Shown here: in pieces, positions 1 through 11,691 of the stretch | Layout of the letters: each line of letters opens with the position of its first letter | How positions within the stretch are numbered: the first letter of the stretch is position 1 | Source of the DNA: Ophiura sarsii | Lineage: Eukaryota > Echinodermata > Ophiuroidea > Amphilepidida > Ophiuridae | NCBI GenBank assembly: GCA_035610835.1 | Contig: CM069449.1 | Span: 6,966,542 to 7,030,541, forward strand | Length of the DNA: 64,000 nt | Reading direction: 5' to 3' | Notes under the pieces: model-generated | Told to the model about the DNA's origin: nothing | Database searches by the model: none | Seen by the model: the letters and a program-made list of their open reading frames with translations, nothing else | Made by a program: the position numbers and the translations under genes

Positions 1-1630
1 CGTGCGTGCATGCAAATTACCCGTAGGCCTACTTGCCTTAAATCCTCAATTTTACAGCGGCAAAATTCGGTAGCCTGTCGACGGTATTATTTCTATCCAC
101 TTGAACCCCTACACCCCTCCCCACGACCCCTCCCCCAAAGTTCGACACATCATAGCACGCCATATACTAATGGGCCCGACTGCATCGATACTGATTTTTT
201 TCTTCTTGATTTAAAAAAAAAAAAAAAAATTTTTTTTAAAAATTGACCTCAACTTTATTTAAATTTAATATCAATATAAGCGATACTCACGGAAGTACGA
301 GACACTTCCATACTTCCATGATAACCGGCTAATTGTTGGCTGTGACTGAATTCAAAATTTTACTCTCCACGTAACTTTTGAATTTAGCGCCACTTATTAT
401 CCATACCGTGATTGCTGTTTTATATAGGGATATGTACACGTACATGCACAATGCTGTCTCGCGCCGAGCGCGCGGCAAACCAACGCACCTGTTGGCATTG
501 TTAGAATTTAGAACGCGGATAATTAGAGCTCGCACCAAAATACCTGGGATGTTCTCGCTGTAAATAATGAATTAAACACTTTTCGCTAACTTCAAAATAT
601 TGTTTTAAAATAATGTTGAGACTTCAGCATTTTGATAGACTTAATTTATTTTTAATATTTTGTTTGAATCTATAAAAATGTGTTGTTTAAAACAATTCAG
701 CCAACATTGTTTAAGTTTTAAACAACATTGGTAAAATAAACTTTGATTTTCATAAATTTAACCAATAATTGTTTAAAATTTAACCAAAATTGTGCAAATT
801 TAAACAATGTTGGCTAAATGTTTTTAAACAACAATTTTTTAAACAGTGTTTTAACAGTGTAACAACAACAACAACAAACAACAATTACAACTTAAACCAA
901 CAACAAATCCCTGTAGGTCCCATTTAGGGGTGTTTCCGTAACCTGACATACTTTATCTGACATACTTTATCTGACACAGTTTTGTCTGACAGTTTTTTTA
1001 GGCGTTTGATGAACTCCTGAAATAAACTTACCCCCTGAAATGGCTATTCCATCAAATAAACGTACCCCCTCTGAAATAAAAGGCTGTTCCATCAAATAAA
1101 CTTACCCCCTCCTTTATTTCAGAGGGAGTAAGTTTATTAGATGGAATTTAAGAGGGAGTAAGTTTATTTGATGTAACAGCTTTTTATTTCAGAGGGAGTA
1201 AGTGTAGAACAGCCTTTTATTTCAGAGGGAGTAAGTGTAGAACAGCCTTTTATTTCAGAGGGAGTAAGTGTAGAACAGCCTTTTATTTCAGAGGGAGTAA
1301 GTGTAGAACAGCCTTTTATTTCAGAGGGAGTAAGTGTATTTGATGGAAAATATAGGCTTTTCAATCAAACAAACTTACCCCCTCTGAAATGACTATTCCA
1401 TCAAATAAAATTACTCCCTCTGAAACAAAAGGCTATTCCATCAAATAAACTTACTCCCTCTCAAATGGCTATTCCATCAAATAATTCCTCTGAAATAAAA
1501 GGCTGTTCTACACTTACCCCCTCTGAAATAAAAGGCTGTTACATCAAATAAACTTACTCCCTCTGAAATTCCATTAAATAAACGTACTCCCTCTGAAATA
1601 AAGGATGGGGTAAGTTTATTTGATGGAATA

Positions 1631-2130
1631 GACCATTTCAAATCCGAAAATATACGACCACCCGAATGCTTCCGATTAGCCGAGTGATTTGACGCTCGGT
1701 TCCATGACCTGTCAGGTCCTGACAGGGCATGGCCATGTGCCGGAGAAAAACAACGTGTTTTTCACCCGTCTGCCCGTGTGATAGATTGCGCTGGTGTTGG
1801 TGATAGATTGTATCCCTCACAAAGTTGATGTTGCGGCATTTCAGTTACAAAAACGAGTGAGATGAAAGAGATTTGGGGTAATATTTTCACTTTTTACCGT
1901 CTGCTCGATACATTTGGAATTTGTCCGTCAGCGCCTTTGTTGATAAAAAACCAAAATAGTCTCGTTCCACGTTTTACTTCTCATGTGTGCACGCGTGTAT
2001 GTAAACATAGGCGGACAATCAACTAGGGCAATGCTGTGAATGCGATTAACTGTTGCGAAGAACGCGCAACGCACCTACTCCACGAGACCTGTTTTTCCGA
2101 AGATTTCCGATCTCAATTTGAAATGGTCTA
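1631..2130. mobile_element. 500-bp MITE-like insertion inside the foldback, copy in unit 1
   Basis: Short-form units read GGAATAGCCATTTC without interruption at this site; this unit carries 500 extra bases between GGAATA and TAGCC. The ends are a perfect 16-bp inverted repeat, ATAGACCATTTCAAAT, which overlaps a 2-bp TA or AT duplication, so the exact phase is ambiguous. It has no open frame that could encode a transposase. A small non-autonomous DNA transposon is the best reading; the superfamily cannot be named from a 2-bp duplication alone. The same insertion at the same base occurs in units 3 and 5, so it was inserted once and then copied with the array. Confidence 0.8.
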
Positions 2131-2252
2131 TAGCCATTTCAGGGGGTAAGTTTATTTCAGGAGTTCATCAAACGCCTAAAAAAACATTGTCAGATAAAAC
2201 TGTGTCAGATAAAGTATGTCAGGTTACGGACCCCCCCCCCCCCCCCCCCCCC

Positions 2253-2672
2253 CATTTAGTGATGTCGGGTTTTAAGATTTTTACTAAGTTCGCTAAATGG
2301 ATAATAATTTAGCGCGCTTCAATTTGTCTCAGAATCTACTGACATGAATTTTTGAGTCAAGTAAAATTCTGGTGTTTGCTTAACTCTGAACATAAATAAT
2401 AGGTCAAATTGAAATAGCTAACACTTCAATGGTGCCATTCATAATATCAATTTAAAAAAAAAATGCTATCCTTATACGTTCAAATCGATCGAACTTGGCT
2501 AAAATCAGTACTTTTTTTATTAAAAAAATACATTTTTGAACTTTGACCTCTACTTTCAAAGGAACGATGACTATGTATACACTCTCTTTTATATCAGCAA
2601 CTTTTCCATTTTGCCTTGAATCATATCACGAAATGTGGAGACAATTGCTTTCATATTATGCTCTGTGGGTCC
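2253..2672 (+). repeat. Ancestral satellite monomer 'a' (about 420 bp), reference copy
   Basis: It begins CATTTAGTGATGTCGGGTTTTAAG and ends just before the next CATTTAG. It aligns along its whole length with the following block (2673-3118), sharing for example AAATGGATAAT, AAAATTCTGGTGTTT, AACTCTGAACATAAAT, GGTGCCATTCATAATATCAA and ATCACGAAATGTGGAGACAA. The two are diverged direct repeats and represent an older tandem monomer inside the present 2.65-kb unit. The same pair is present in every complete unit. Confidence 0.9.
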
Positions 2673-3118
2673 CATTTAGCAATGTCGGGTTTTAAGATTT
2701 TTTACTAAGTTCGCTAAATGGATAATTTAGCGCGCTTCGCTGTCTCAGAATCTCGTGACATGGATTTTTGAAGTCAAGTAAAATTCTGGTGTTTTCTTAA
2801 CTCTGAACATAAATCTTAGGTCAAATTGAAATAGCTAACACTTCAAGGGTGCCATTCATAATATCAAATTTTAAAAACAATACTATTCTAAACCTTTTCC
2901 ACGCGGCAGACAAGCGTGGTTAAGCGTTCAAATCGCTCAAACTTGACTAAAATCAGTACCTTTTAATACAAAAATACATTTTTGAACTTGGACCTCTAAT
3001 TTCAATGGAACGATGACTATGTATACACTCTTTTCTATATATGCAAATTTTCAATGTTGTCTTGAATCATATCACGAAATGTGGAGACAATTGCTTGCGT
3101 ATTAGGCTCTGTATGTCC
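2673..3118 (+). repeat. Ancestral satellite monomer 'b' (about 447 bp), reference copy
   Basis: Diverged direct repeat of monomer 'a'. It contains an additional stretch around CCACGCGGCAGACAAGCGTGG, a short hairpin, that 'a' lacks. It is followed by the start of a third monomer (TTTAGTAATGTCGGGTTTTAAGATTTTG) that stops after about 40 bases, where unrelated spacer begins. The far end of that broken third monomer (CTGTAGGTCCCATTTAG) reappears just before the foldback. The spacer of about 950 bp therefore replaced or interrupted a third monomer. Confidence 0.85.
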
Positions 3119-3191
3119 CATAATTTAGTAATGTCGGGTTTTAAGATTTTGTACTATATTTTTGGGAGTGTCGTCTGTCTATATTTTTAGG

Positions 3192-5847
3192 CGTGCGTGC
3201 ATGCAAATTACCCGTAGGCCTACTTGCCTTAAATCCTCAATTTTACAGCGGCAAAATTCGGTAGCCTGTCGACGGTATTATTTCTATCCACTTGAACCCC
3301 TACACCCCTCCCCACGACCCCTCCCCCAAAGTTCGACACATCATAGCACGCCATATACTAATGGGCCCGACTGCATCGATACTGATTTTTTTCTTCTTGA
3401 TTTAAAAATAAAAAAATTTTTTTTTTTTTAAATTGACCTCAACTTTATTTAAATTTAATATCAATATAAGCGATACTCACGGAAGTACGAGACACTTCCA
3501 TACTTCCATGATAACCGGCTAATTGTTGGCTGTGACTGAATTCAAAATTTTACTCTCCACGTAACTTTTGAATTTAGCGCCACTTATTATCCATACCGTG
3601 ATTGCTGTTTTATATAGGGATATGTACACGTACATGCACAATGCTGTCTCGCGCCGAGCGCGCGGCAAACCAACGCACCTGTTGGCATTGTTAGAATTTA
3701 GAACGCGGATAATTAGAGCTCGCACCAAAATACCTGGGATGTTCTCGCTGTAAATAATGAATTAAACACTTTTCGCTAACTTCAAAATATTGTTTTAAAA
3801 TAATGTTGAGACTTCAGCATTTTGATAGACTTAATTTATTTTTAATATTTTGTTTGAATCTATAAAAATGTGTTGTTTAAAACAATTCAGCCAACATTGT
3901 TTAAGTTTTAAACATTATTGGTAAAATAAACTTTGATTTTCATAAATTTAACCAATAATTGTTTAAAATTTAACCAAAATTGTGCAAATTTAAACAATGT
4001 TGGCTAAATGTTTTTAAACAACAATTTTTTAAACAGTGTTTTAACAGTGTAACAACAACAACAACAAACAACAATTACAACTTAAACCAACAACAAATCC
4101 CTGTAGGTCCCATTTAGGGGTGTTTCCGTAACCTGACATACTTTATCTGACATACTTTATCTGACACAGTTTTGTCTGACACAGTTTTTTTTAGGCGTTT
4201 GATGAACTCCTGAAATAAACTTACCCCCTGAAATGGCTATTCCATCAAATAAACGTACCCCCTCTGAAATAAAAGGCTGTTCCATCAAATAAACTTACCC
4301 CCTCCTTTATTTCAGAGGGAGTAAGTTTATTAGATGGAATTTAAGAGGGAGTAAGTTTATTTGATGTAACAGCTTTTTATTTCAGAGGGAGTAAGTGTAG
4401 AACAGCCTTTTATTTCAGAGGGAGTAAGTGTAGAACAGCCTTTTATTTCAGAGGGAGTAAGTGTAGAACAGCCTTTTATTTCAGAGGGAGTAAGTGTATT
4501 TGATGGAAAATATAGGCTTTTCAATCAAACAAACTTACCCCCTCTGAAATGACTATTCCATCAAATAAAATTACTCCCTCTGAAACAAAAGGCTATTCCA
4601 TCAAATAAACTTACTCCCTCTCAAATGGCTATTCCATCAAATAATTCCTCTGAAATAAAAGGCTGTTCTACACTTACCCCCTCTGAAATAAAAGGCTGTT
4701 ACATCAAATAAACTTACTCCCTCTGAAATTCCATTAAATAAACGTACTCCCTCTGAAATAAAGGATGGGGTAAGTTTATTTGATGGAATAGCCATTTCAG
4801 GGGGTAAGTTTATTTCAGGAGTTCATCAAACGCCTAAAAAAACATTGTCAGATAAAACTGTGTCAGATAAAGTATGTCAGGTTACGGACCCCCCCCCCCC
4901 CCCCCCCCCCCCCATTTAGTGATGTCGGGTTTTAAGATTTTTACTAAGTTCGCTAAATGGATAATAATTTAGCGCGCTTCAATTTGTCTCAGAATCTACT
5001 GACATGAATTTTTGAGTCAAGTAAAATTCTGGTGTTTGCTTAACTCTGAACATAAATAATAGGTCAAATTGAAATAGCTAACACTTCAATGGTGCCATTC
5101 ATAATATCAATTTAAAAAAAAATGCTATCCTTATACGTTCAAATCGATCGAACTTGGCTAAAATCAGTACTTTTTTTATTAAAAAAATACATTTTTGAAC
5201 TTTGACCTCTACTTTCAAAGGAACGATGACTATGTATACACTCTCTTTTATATCAGCAACTTTTCCATTTTGCCTTGAATCATATCACGAAATGTGGAGA
5301 CAATTGCTTTCATATTATGCTCTGTGGGTCCCATTTAGCAATGTCGGGTTTTAAGATTTTTTACTAAGTTCGCTAAATGGATAATTTAGCGCGCTTCGCT
5401 GTCTCAGAATCTCGTGACATGGATTTTTGAAGTCAAGTAAAATTCTGGTGTTTTCTTAACTCTGAACATAAATCTTAGGTCAAATTGAAATAGCTAACAC
5501 TTCAAGGGTGCCATTCATAATATCAAAATTTAAAAACAATACTATTCTAAACCTTTTCCACGCGGCAGACAAGCGTGGTTAAGCGTTCAAATCGCTCAAA
5601 CTTGACTAAAATCAGTACCTTTTAATACAAAAATACATTTTTGAACTTGGACCTCTAATTTCAATGGAACGATGACTATGTATACACTCTTTTCTATATA
5701 TGCAAATGTTCAATGTTGTCTTGAATCATATCACGAAATGTGGAGACAATTGCTTGCGTATTAGGCTCTGTATGTCCCATTTAGTAATGTCGGGTTTTAA
5801 GATTTTGTACTATATTTTTGGGAGTGTCGTCTGTCTATATTTTTAGG
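3192..5847 (+). repeat. Satellite unit 2, short form (2656 bp)
   Basis: Complete short unit with its foldback at 4118-4912, four minisatellite copies and no 500-bp insertion. It shares private variants with unit 4, such as AAACATTATTGG in place of AAACAACATTGG and a characteristic A/T homopolymer block near 3405-3430. This makes units 2 and 4 the second member of a dimeric higher-order repeat. Confidence 0.95.
4118..4912. mobile_element. Foldback element nested in every satellite unit (reference copy)
   Basis: Long inverted-repeat element of about 0.8 kb. The left end reads GGGGTGTTTCCGTAACCTGACATAC and the right end reads the complement (GTATGTCAGGTTACGGA) followed by a run of C. The inverted arms continue past 100 bp, through the TTAGGCGTTTGATGAACTCC and ATAAACTTACCCCCTGAAA motifs and their complements. 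The flanks carry a direct duplication CATTTAG (7 bp; up to 9 if part of the C run is counted), matching an uninterrupted CATTTAG in monomers a and b. The centre is a 33-bp minisatellite, in direct and inverted copies, built on CTCCCTCTGAAATAAAAGGC. No transposase is visible. Other copies are listed under each unit. Confidence 0.85.
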
Positions 5848-8800
5848 CGTGCGTGCATGCAAATTACCCGTAGGCCTACTTGCCTTAAATCCTCAATTTT
5901 ACAGCGGCAAAATTCGGTAGCCTGTCGACGGTATTATTTCTATCCACTTGAACCCCTACACCCCTCCCCACGACCCCTCCCCCAAAGTTCGACACATCAT
6001 AGCACGCCATATACTAATGGGCCCGACTGCATCGATACTGATTTTTTTCTTCTTGATTTAAAAAAAAAAAAAAAATTTTTTTTTAAAAATTGACCTCAAC
6101 TTTATTTAAATTTAATATCAATATAAGCGATACTCACGGAAGTACGAGACACTTCCATACTTCCATGATAACCGGCTAATTGTTGGCTGTGACTGAATTC
6201 AAAATTTTACTCTCCACGTAACTTTTGAATTTAGCGCCACTTATTATCCATACCGTGATTGCTGTTTTATATAGGGATATGTACACGTACATGCACAATG
6301 CTGTCTCGCGCCGAGCGCGCGGCAAACCAACGCACCTGTTGGCATTGTTAGAATTTAGAACGCGGATAATTAGAGCTCGCACCAAAATACCTGGGATGTT
6401 CTCGCTGTAAATAATGAATTAAACACTTTTCGCTAACTTCAAAATATTGTTTTAAAATAATGTTGAGACTTCAGCATTTTGATAGACTTAATTTATTTTT
6501 AATATTTTGTTTGAATCTATAAAAATGTGTTGTTTAAAACAATTCAGCCAACATTGTTTAAGTTTTAAACAACATTGGTAAAATAAACTTTGATTTTCAT
6601 AAATTTAACCAATAATTGTTTAAAATTTAACCAAAATTGTGCAAATTTAAACAATGTTGGCTAAATGTTTTTAAACAACAATTTTTTAAACAGTGTTTTA
6701 ACAGTGTAACAACAACAACAACAAACAACAATTACAACTTAAACCAACAACAAATCCCTGTAGGTCCCATTTAGGGGTGTTTCCGTAACCTGACATACTT
6801 TATCTGACATACTTTATCTGACACAGTTTTGTCTGACAGTTTTTTTAGGCGTTTGATGAACTCCTGAAATAAACTTACCCCCTGAAATGGCTATTCCATC
6901 AAATAAACGTACCCCCTCTGAAATAAAAGGCTGTTCCATCAAATAAACTTACCCCCTCCTTTATTTCAGAGGGAGTAAGTTTATTAGATGGAATTTAAGA
7001 GGGAGTAAGTTTATTTGATGTAACAGCTTTTTATTTCAGAGGGAGTAAGTGTAGAACAGCCTTTTATTTCAGAGGGAGTAAGTGTAGAACAGCCTTTTAT
7101 TTCAGAGGGAGTAAGTGTAGAACAGCCTTTTATTTCAGAGGGAGTAAGTGTAGAACAGCCTTTTATTTCAGAGGGAGTAAGTGTATTTGATGGAAAATAT
7201 AGGCTTTTCAATCAAACAAACTTACCCCCTCTGAAATGACTATTCCATCAAATAAAATTACTCCCTCTGAAACAAAAGGCTATTCCATCAAATAAACTTA
7301 CTCCCTCTCAAATGGCTATTCCATCAAATAATTCCTCTGAAATAAAAGGCTGTTCTACACTTACCCCCTCTGAAATAAAAGGCTGTTACATCAAATAAAC
7401 TTACTCCCTCTGAAATTCCATTAAATAAACGTACTCCCTCTGAAATAAAGGATGGGGTAAGTTTATTTGATGGAATAGACCATTTCAAATCCGAAAATAT
7501 ACGACCACCCGAATGCTTCCGATTAGCCGAGTGATTTGACGCTCGGTTCCATGACCTGTCAGGTCCTGACAGGGCATGGCCATGTGCCGGAGAAAAACAA
7601 CGTGTTTTTCACCCGTCTGCCCGTGTGATAGATTGCGCTGGTGTTGGTGATAGATTGTATCCCTCACAAAGTTGATGTTGCGGCATTTCAGTTACAAAAA
7701 CGAGTGAGATGAAAGAGATTTGGGGTAATATTTTCACTTTTTACCGTCTGCTCGATACATTTGGAATTTGTCCGTCAGCGCCTTTGTTGATAAAAAACCA
7801 AAATAGTCTCGTTCCACGTTTTACTTCTCATGTGTGCACGCGTGTATGTAAACATAGGCGGACAATCAACTAGGGCAATGCTGTGAATGCGATTAACTGT
7901 TGCGAAGAACGCGCAACGCACCTACTCCACGAGACCTGTTTTTCCGAAGATTTCCGATCTCAATTTGAAATGGTCTATAGCCATTTCAGGGGGTAAGTTT
8001 ATTTCAGGAGTTCATCAAACGCCTAAAAAAACATTGTCAGATAAAACTGTGTCAGATAAAGTATGTCAGGTTACGGACCCCCCCCCCCCCCCCCCCCCCC
8101 CATTTAGTGATGTCGGGTTTTAAGATTTTTACTAAGTTCGCTAAATGGATAATAATTTAGCGCGCTTCAATTTGTCTCAGAATCTACTGACATGAATTTT
8201 TGAGTCAAGTAAAATTCTGGTGTTTGCTTAACTCTGAACATAAATAATAGGTCAAATTGAAATAGCTAACACTTCAATGGTGCCATTCATAATATCAATT
8301 TAAAAAAAAAATGCTATCCTTATACGTTCAAATCGATCGAACTTGGCTAAAATCAGTACTTTTTTTATTAAAAAAATACATTTTTGAACTTTGACCTCTA
8401 CTTTCAAAGGAACGATGACTATGTATACACTCTCTTTTATATCAGCAACTTTTCCATTTTGCCTTGAATCATATCACGAAATGTGGAGACAATTGCTTTC
8501 ATATTATGCTCTGTGGGTCCCATTTAGCAATGTCGGGTTTTAAGATTTTTTACTAAGTTCGCTAAATGGATAATTTAGCGCGCTTCGCTGTCTCAGAATC
8601 TCGTGACATGGATTTTTGAAGTCAAGTAAAATTCTGGTGTTTTCTTAACTCTGAACATAAATCTTAGGTCAAATTGAAATAGCTAACACTTCAAGGGTGC
8701 CATTCATAATATCAAATTTTAAAAACAATACTATTCTAAACCTTTTCCACGCGGCAGACAAGCGTGGTTAAGCGTTCAAATCGCTCAAACTTGACTAAAA

Positions 8801-9038
8801 TCAGTACCTTTTAATACAAAAATACATTTTTGAACTTGGACCTCTAATTTCAATGGAACGATGACTATGTATACACTCTTTTCTATATATGCAAATTTTC
8901 AATGTGTCTTGAATCATATCACGAAATGTGGAGACAATTGCTTGCGTATTAGGCTCTGTATGTCCCATAATTTAGTAATGTCGGGTTTTAAGATTTTGTA
9001 CTATATTTTTGGGAGTGTCGTCTGTCTATATTTTTAGG
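5848..9038 (+). repeat. Satellite unit 3, long form (3191 bp)
   Basis: Nearly identical to unit 1, with the foldback at 6775-8100, five minisatellite copies and the 500-bp insertion. It also shares with unit 1 the variant CCCATAATTTAGTAATG near its end, where most other units read CCCATTTAGTAATG. Both long units are therefore one homogenised class. Confidence 0.95.
7478..7977. mobile_element. 500-bp MITE-like insertion, copy in unit 3
   Basis: Same element, same target base and same length as in unit 1, with perfect ATAGACCATTTCAAAT terminal inverted repeats. Identity of site and length shows shared descent through array amplification rather than a second transposition. Confidence 0.8.
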
Positions 9039-11691
9039 CGTGCGTGCATGCAAATTACCCGTAGGCCTACTTGCCTTAAATCCTCAATTTTACAGCGGCA
9101 AAATTCGGTAGCCTGTCGACGGTATTATTTCTATCCACTTGAACCCCTACACCCCTCCCCACGACCCCTCCCCCAAAGTTCGACACATCATAGCACGCCA
9201 TATACTAATGGGCCCGACTGCATCGATACTGATTTTTTTCTTCTTGATTTAAAAATAAAAAAATTTTTTTTTTTTTAAATTGACCTCAACTTTATTTAAA
9301 TTTAATATCAATATAAGCGATACTCACGGAAGTACGAGACACTTCCATACTTCCATGATAACCGGCTAATTGTTGGCTGTGACTGAATTCAAAATTTTAC
9401 TCTCCACGTAACTTTTGAATTTAGCGCCACTTATTATCCATACCGTGATTGCTGTTTTATATAGGGATATGTACACGTACATGCACAATGCTGTCTCGCG
9501 CCGAGCGCGCGGCAAACCAACGCACCTGTTGGCATTGTTAGAATTTAGAACGCGGATAATTAGAGCTCGCACCAAAATACCTGGGATGTTCTCGCTGTAA
9601 ATAATGAATTAAACACTTTTCGCTAACTTCAAAATATTGTTTTAAAATAATGTTGAGACTTCAGCATTTTGATAGACTTAATTTATTTTTAATATTTTGT
9701 TTGAATCTATAAAAATGTGTTGTTTAAAACAATTCAGCCAACATTGTTTAAGTTTTAAACATTATTGGTAAAATAAACTTTGATTTTCATAAATTTAACC
9801 AATAATTGTTTAAAATTTAACCAAAATTGTGCAAATTTAAACAATGTTGGCTAAATGTTTTTAAACAACAATTTTTTAAACAGTGTTTTAACAGTGTAAC
9901 AACAACAACAACAAACAACAATTACAACTTAAACCAACAACAAATCCCTGTAGGTCCCATTTAGGGGTGTTTCCGTAACCTGACATACTTTATCTGACAT
10001 ACTTTATCTGACACAGTTTTGTCTGACACAGTTTTTTTTAGGCGTTTGATGAACTCCTGAAATAAACTTACCCCCTGAAATGGCTATTCCATCAAATAAA
10101 CGTACCCCCTCTGAAATAAAAGGCTGTTCCATCAAATAAACTTACCCCCTCCTTTATTTCAGAGGGAGTAAGTTTATTAGATGGAATTTAAGAGGGAGTA
10201 AGTTTATTTGATGTAACAGCTTTTTATTTCAGAGGGAGTAAGTGTAGAACAGCCTTTTATTTCAGAGGGAGTAAGTGTAGAACAGCCTTTTATTTCAGAG
10301 GGAGTAAGTGTAGAACAGCCTTTTATTTCAGAGGGAGTAAGTGTATTTGATGGAAAATATAGGCTTTTCAATCAAACAAACTTACCCCCTCTGAAATGAC
10401 TATTCCATCAAATAAAATTACTCCCTCTGAAACAAAAGGCTATTCCATCAAATAAACTTACTCCCTCTCAAATGGCTATTCCATCAAATAATTCCTCTGA
10501 AATAAAAGGCTGTTCTACACTTACCCCCTCTGAAATAAAAGGCTGTTACATCAAATAAACTTACTCCCTCTGAAATTCCATTAAATAAACGTACTCCCTC
10601 TGAAATAAAGGATGGGGTAAGTTTATTTGATGGAATAGCCATTTCAGGGGGTAAGTTTATTTCAGGAGTTCATCAAACGCCTAAAAAAACATTGTCAGAT
10701 AAAACTGTGTCAGATAAAGTATGTCAGGTTACGGACCCCCCCCCCCCCCCCCCCCCCCATTTAGTGATGTCGGGTTTTAAGATTTTTACTAAGTTCGCTA
10801 AATGGATAATAATTTAGCGCGCTTCAATTTGTCTCAGAATCTACTGACATGAATTTTTGAGTCAAGTAAAATTCTGGTGTTTGCTTAACTCTGAACATAA
10901 ATAATAGGTCAAATTGAAATAGCTAACACTTCAATGGTGCCATTCATAATATCAATTTAAAAAAAAATGCTATCCTTATACGTTCAAATCGATCGAACTT
11001 GGCTAAAATCAGTACTTTTTTTATTAAAAAAATACATTTTTGAACTTTGACCTCTACTTTCAAAGGAACGATGACTATGTATACACTCTCTTTTATATCA
11101 GCAACTTTTCCATTTTGCCTTGAATCATATCACGAAATGTGGAGACAATTGCTTTCATATTATGCTCTGTGGGTCCCATTTAGCAATGTCGGGTTTTAAG
11201 ATTTTTTACTAAGTTCGCTAAATGGATAATTTAGCGCGCTTCGCTGTCTCAGAATCTCGTGACATGGATTTTTGAAGTCAAGTAAAATTCTGGTGTTTTC
11301 TTAACTCTGAACATAAATCTTAGGTCAAATTGAAATAGCTAACACTTCAAGGGTGCCATTCATAATATCAAAATTTAAAAACAATACTATTCTAAACCTT
11401 TTCCACGCGGCAGACAAGCGTGGTTAAGCGTTCAAATCGCTCAAACTTGACTAAAATCAGTACCTTTTAATACAAAAATACATTTTGAACTTGGACCTCT
11501 AATTTCAATGGAACGATGACTATGTATACACTCTTTTCTATATATGCAAATGTTCAATGTTGTCTTGAATCATATCACGAAATGTGGAGACAATTGCTTG
11601 CGTATTAGGCTCTGTATGTCCCATTTAGTAATGTCGGGTTTTAAGATTTTGTACTATATTTTTGGGAGTGTCGTCTGTCTATATTTTTAGG
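9039..11691 (+). repeat. Satellite unit 4, short form (2653 bp)
   Basis: Complete short unit of the dimer class seen in unit 2, with the same private variants. Its foldback occupies 9965-10757, with four minisatellite copies and no 500-bp insertion. Confidence 0.95.

Larger units (their letters stand above)
1..3191 (+). repeat. Satellite unit 1, long form (3191 bp)
   Basis: First of fifteen units of one tandem satellite; I count each unit from the motif CGTGCGTGCATGC, where the window happens to begin. In order it holds a spacer of about 900 bp with an A/T homopolymer region, a T/A-rich imperfect hairpin (about 679-833), an (AAC)n stretch (about 860-905), a foldback element (928-2252) flanked by CATTTAG, and two older monomers (2253-2672 and 2673-3118). 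The long form differs from the short form by a 500-bp insertion (1631-2130) and a fifth copy of the 33-bp minisatellite. Short open frames on both strands recur in every unit but follow the repeat identity and show no sign of being genes. Confidence 0.95.

Noticed and set aside
10..246. 78-96 codon frame at the start of each unit ending in poly-K/F
   Set aside because: It runs into the A/T homopolymer and changes length and C-terminus with each homopolymer change. Its composition comes from the C-rich spacer.
329..563. Overlapping 69-codon (minus) and 61-codon (plus) open frames recurring in every unit
   Set aside because: They overlap on opposite strands, have no recognisable domain, and are conserved only because the whole unit is nearly identical between copies, including non-coding parts. 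Nothing suggests protein-level selection.
1185..1335. CRISPR-like array of regularly spaced repeats
   Set aside because: The 33-bp units are directly tandem with no unique spacers, lie within a eukaryotic foldback element, and have no cas genes nearby.
1164..1364. Minus-strand frame with an 11-residue repeat (TLTPSEIKGCS)
   Set aside because: The peptide repeat is simply the 33-bp minisatellite read in frame, and copy number varies by unit.
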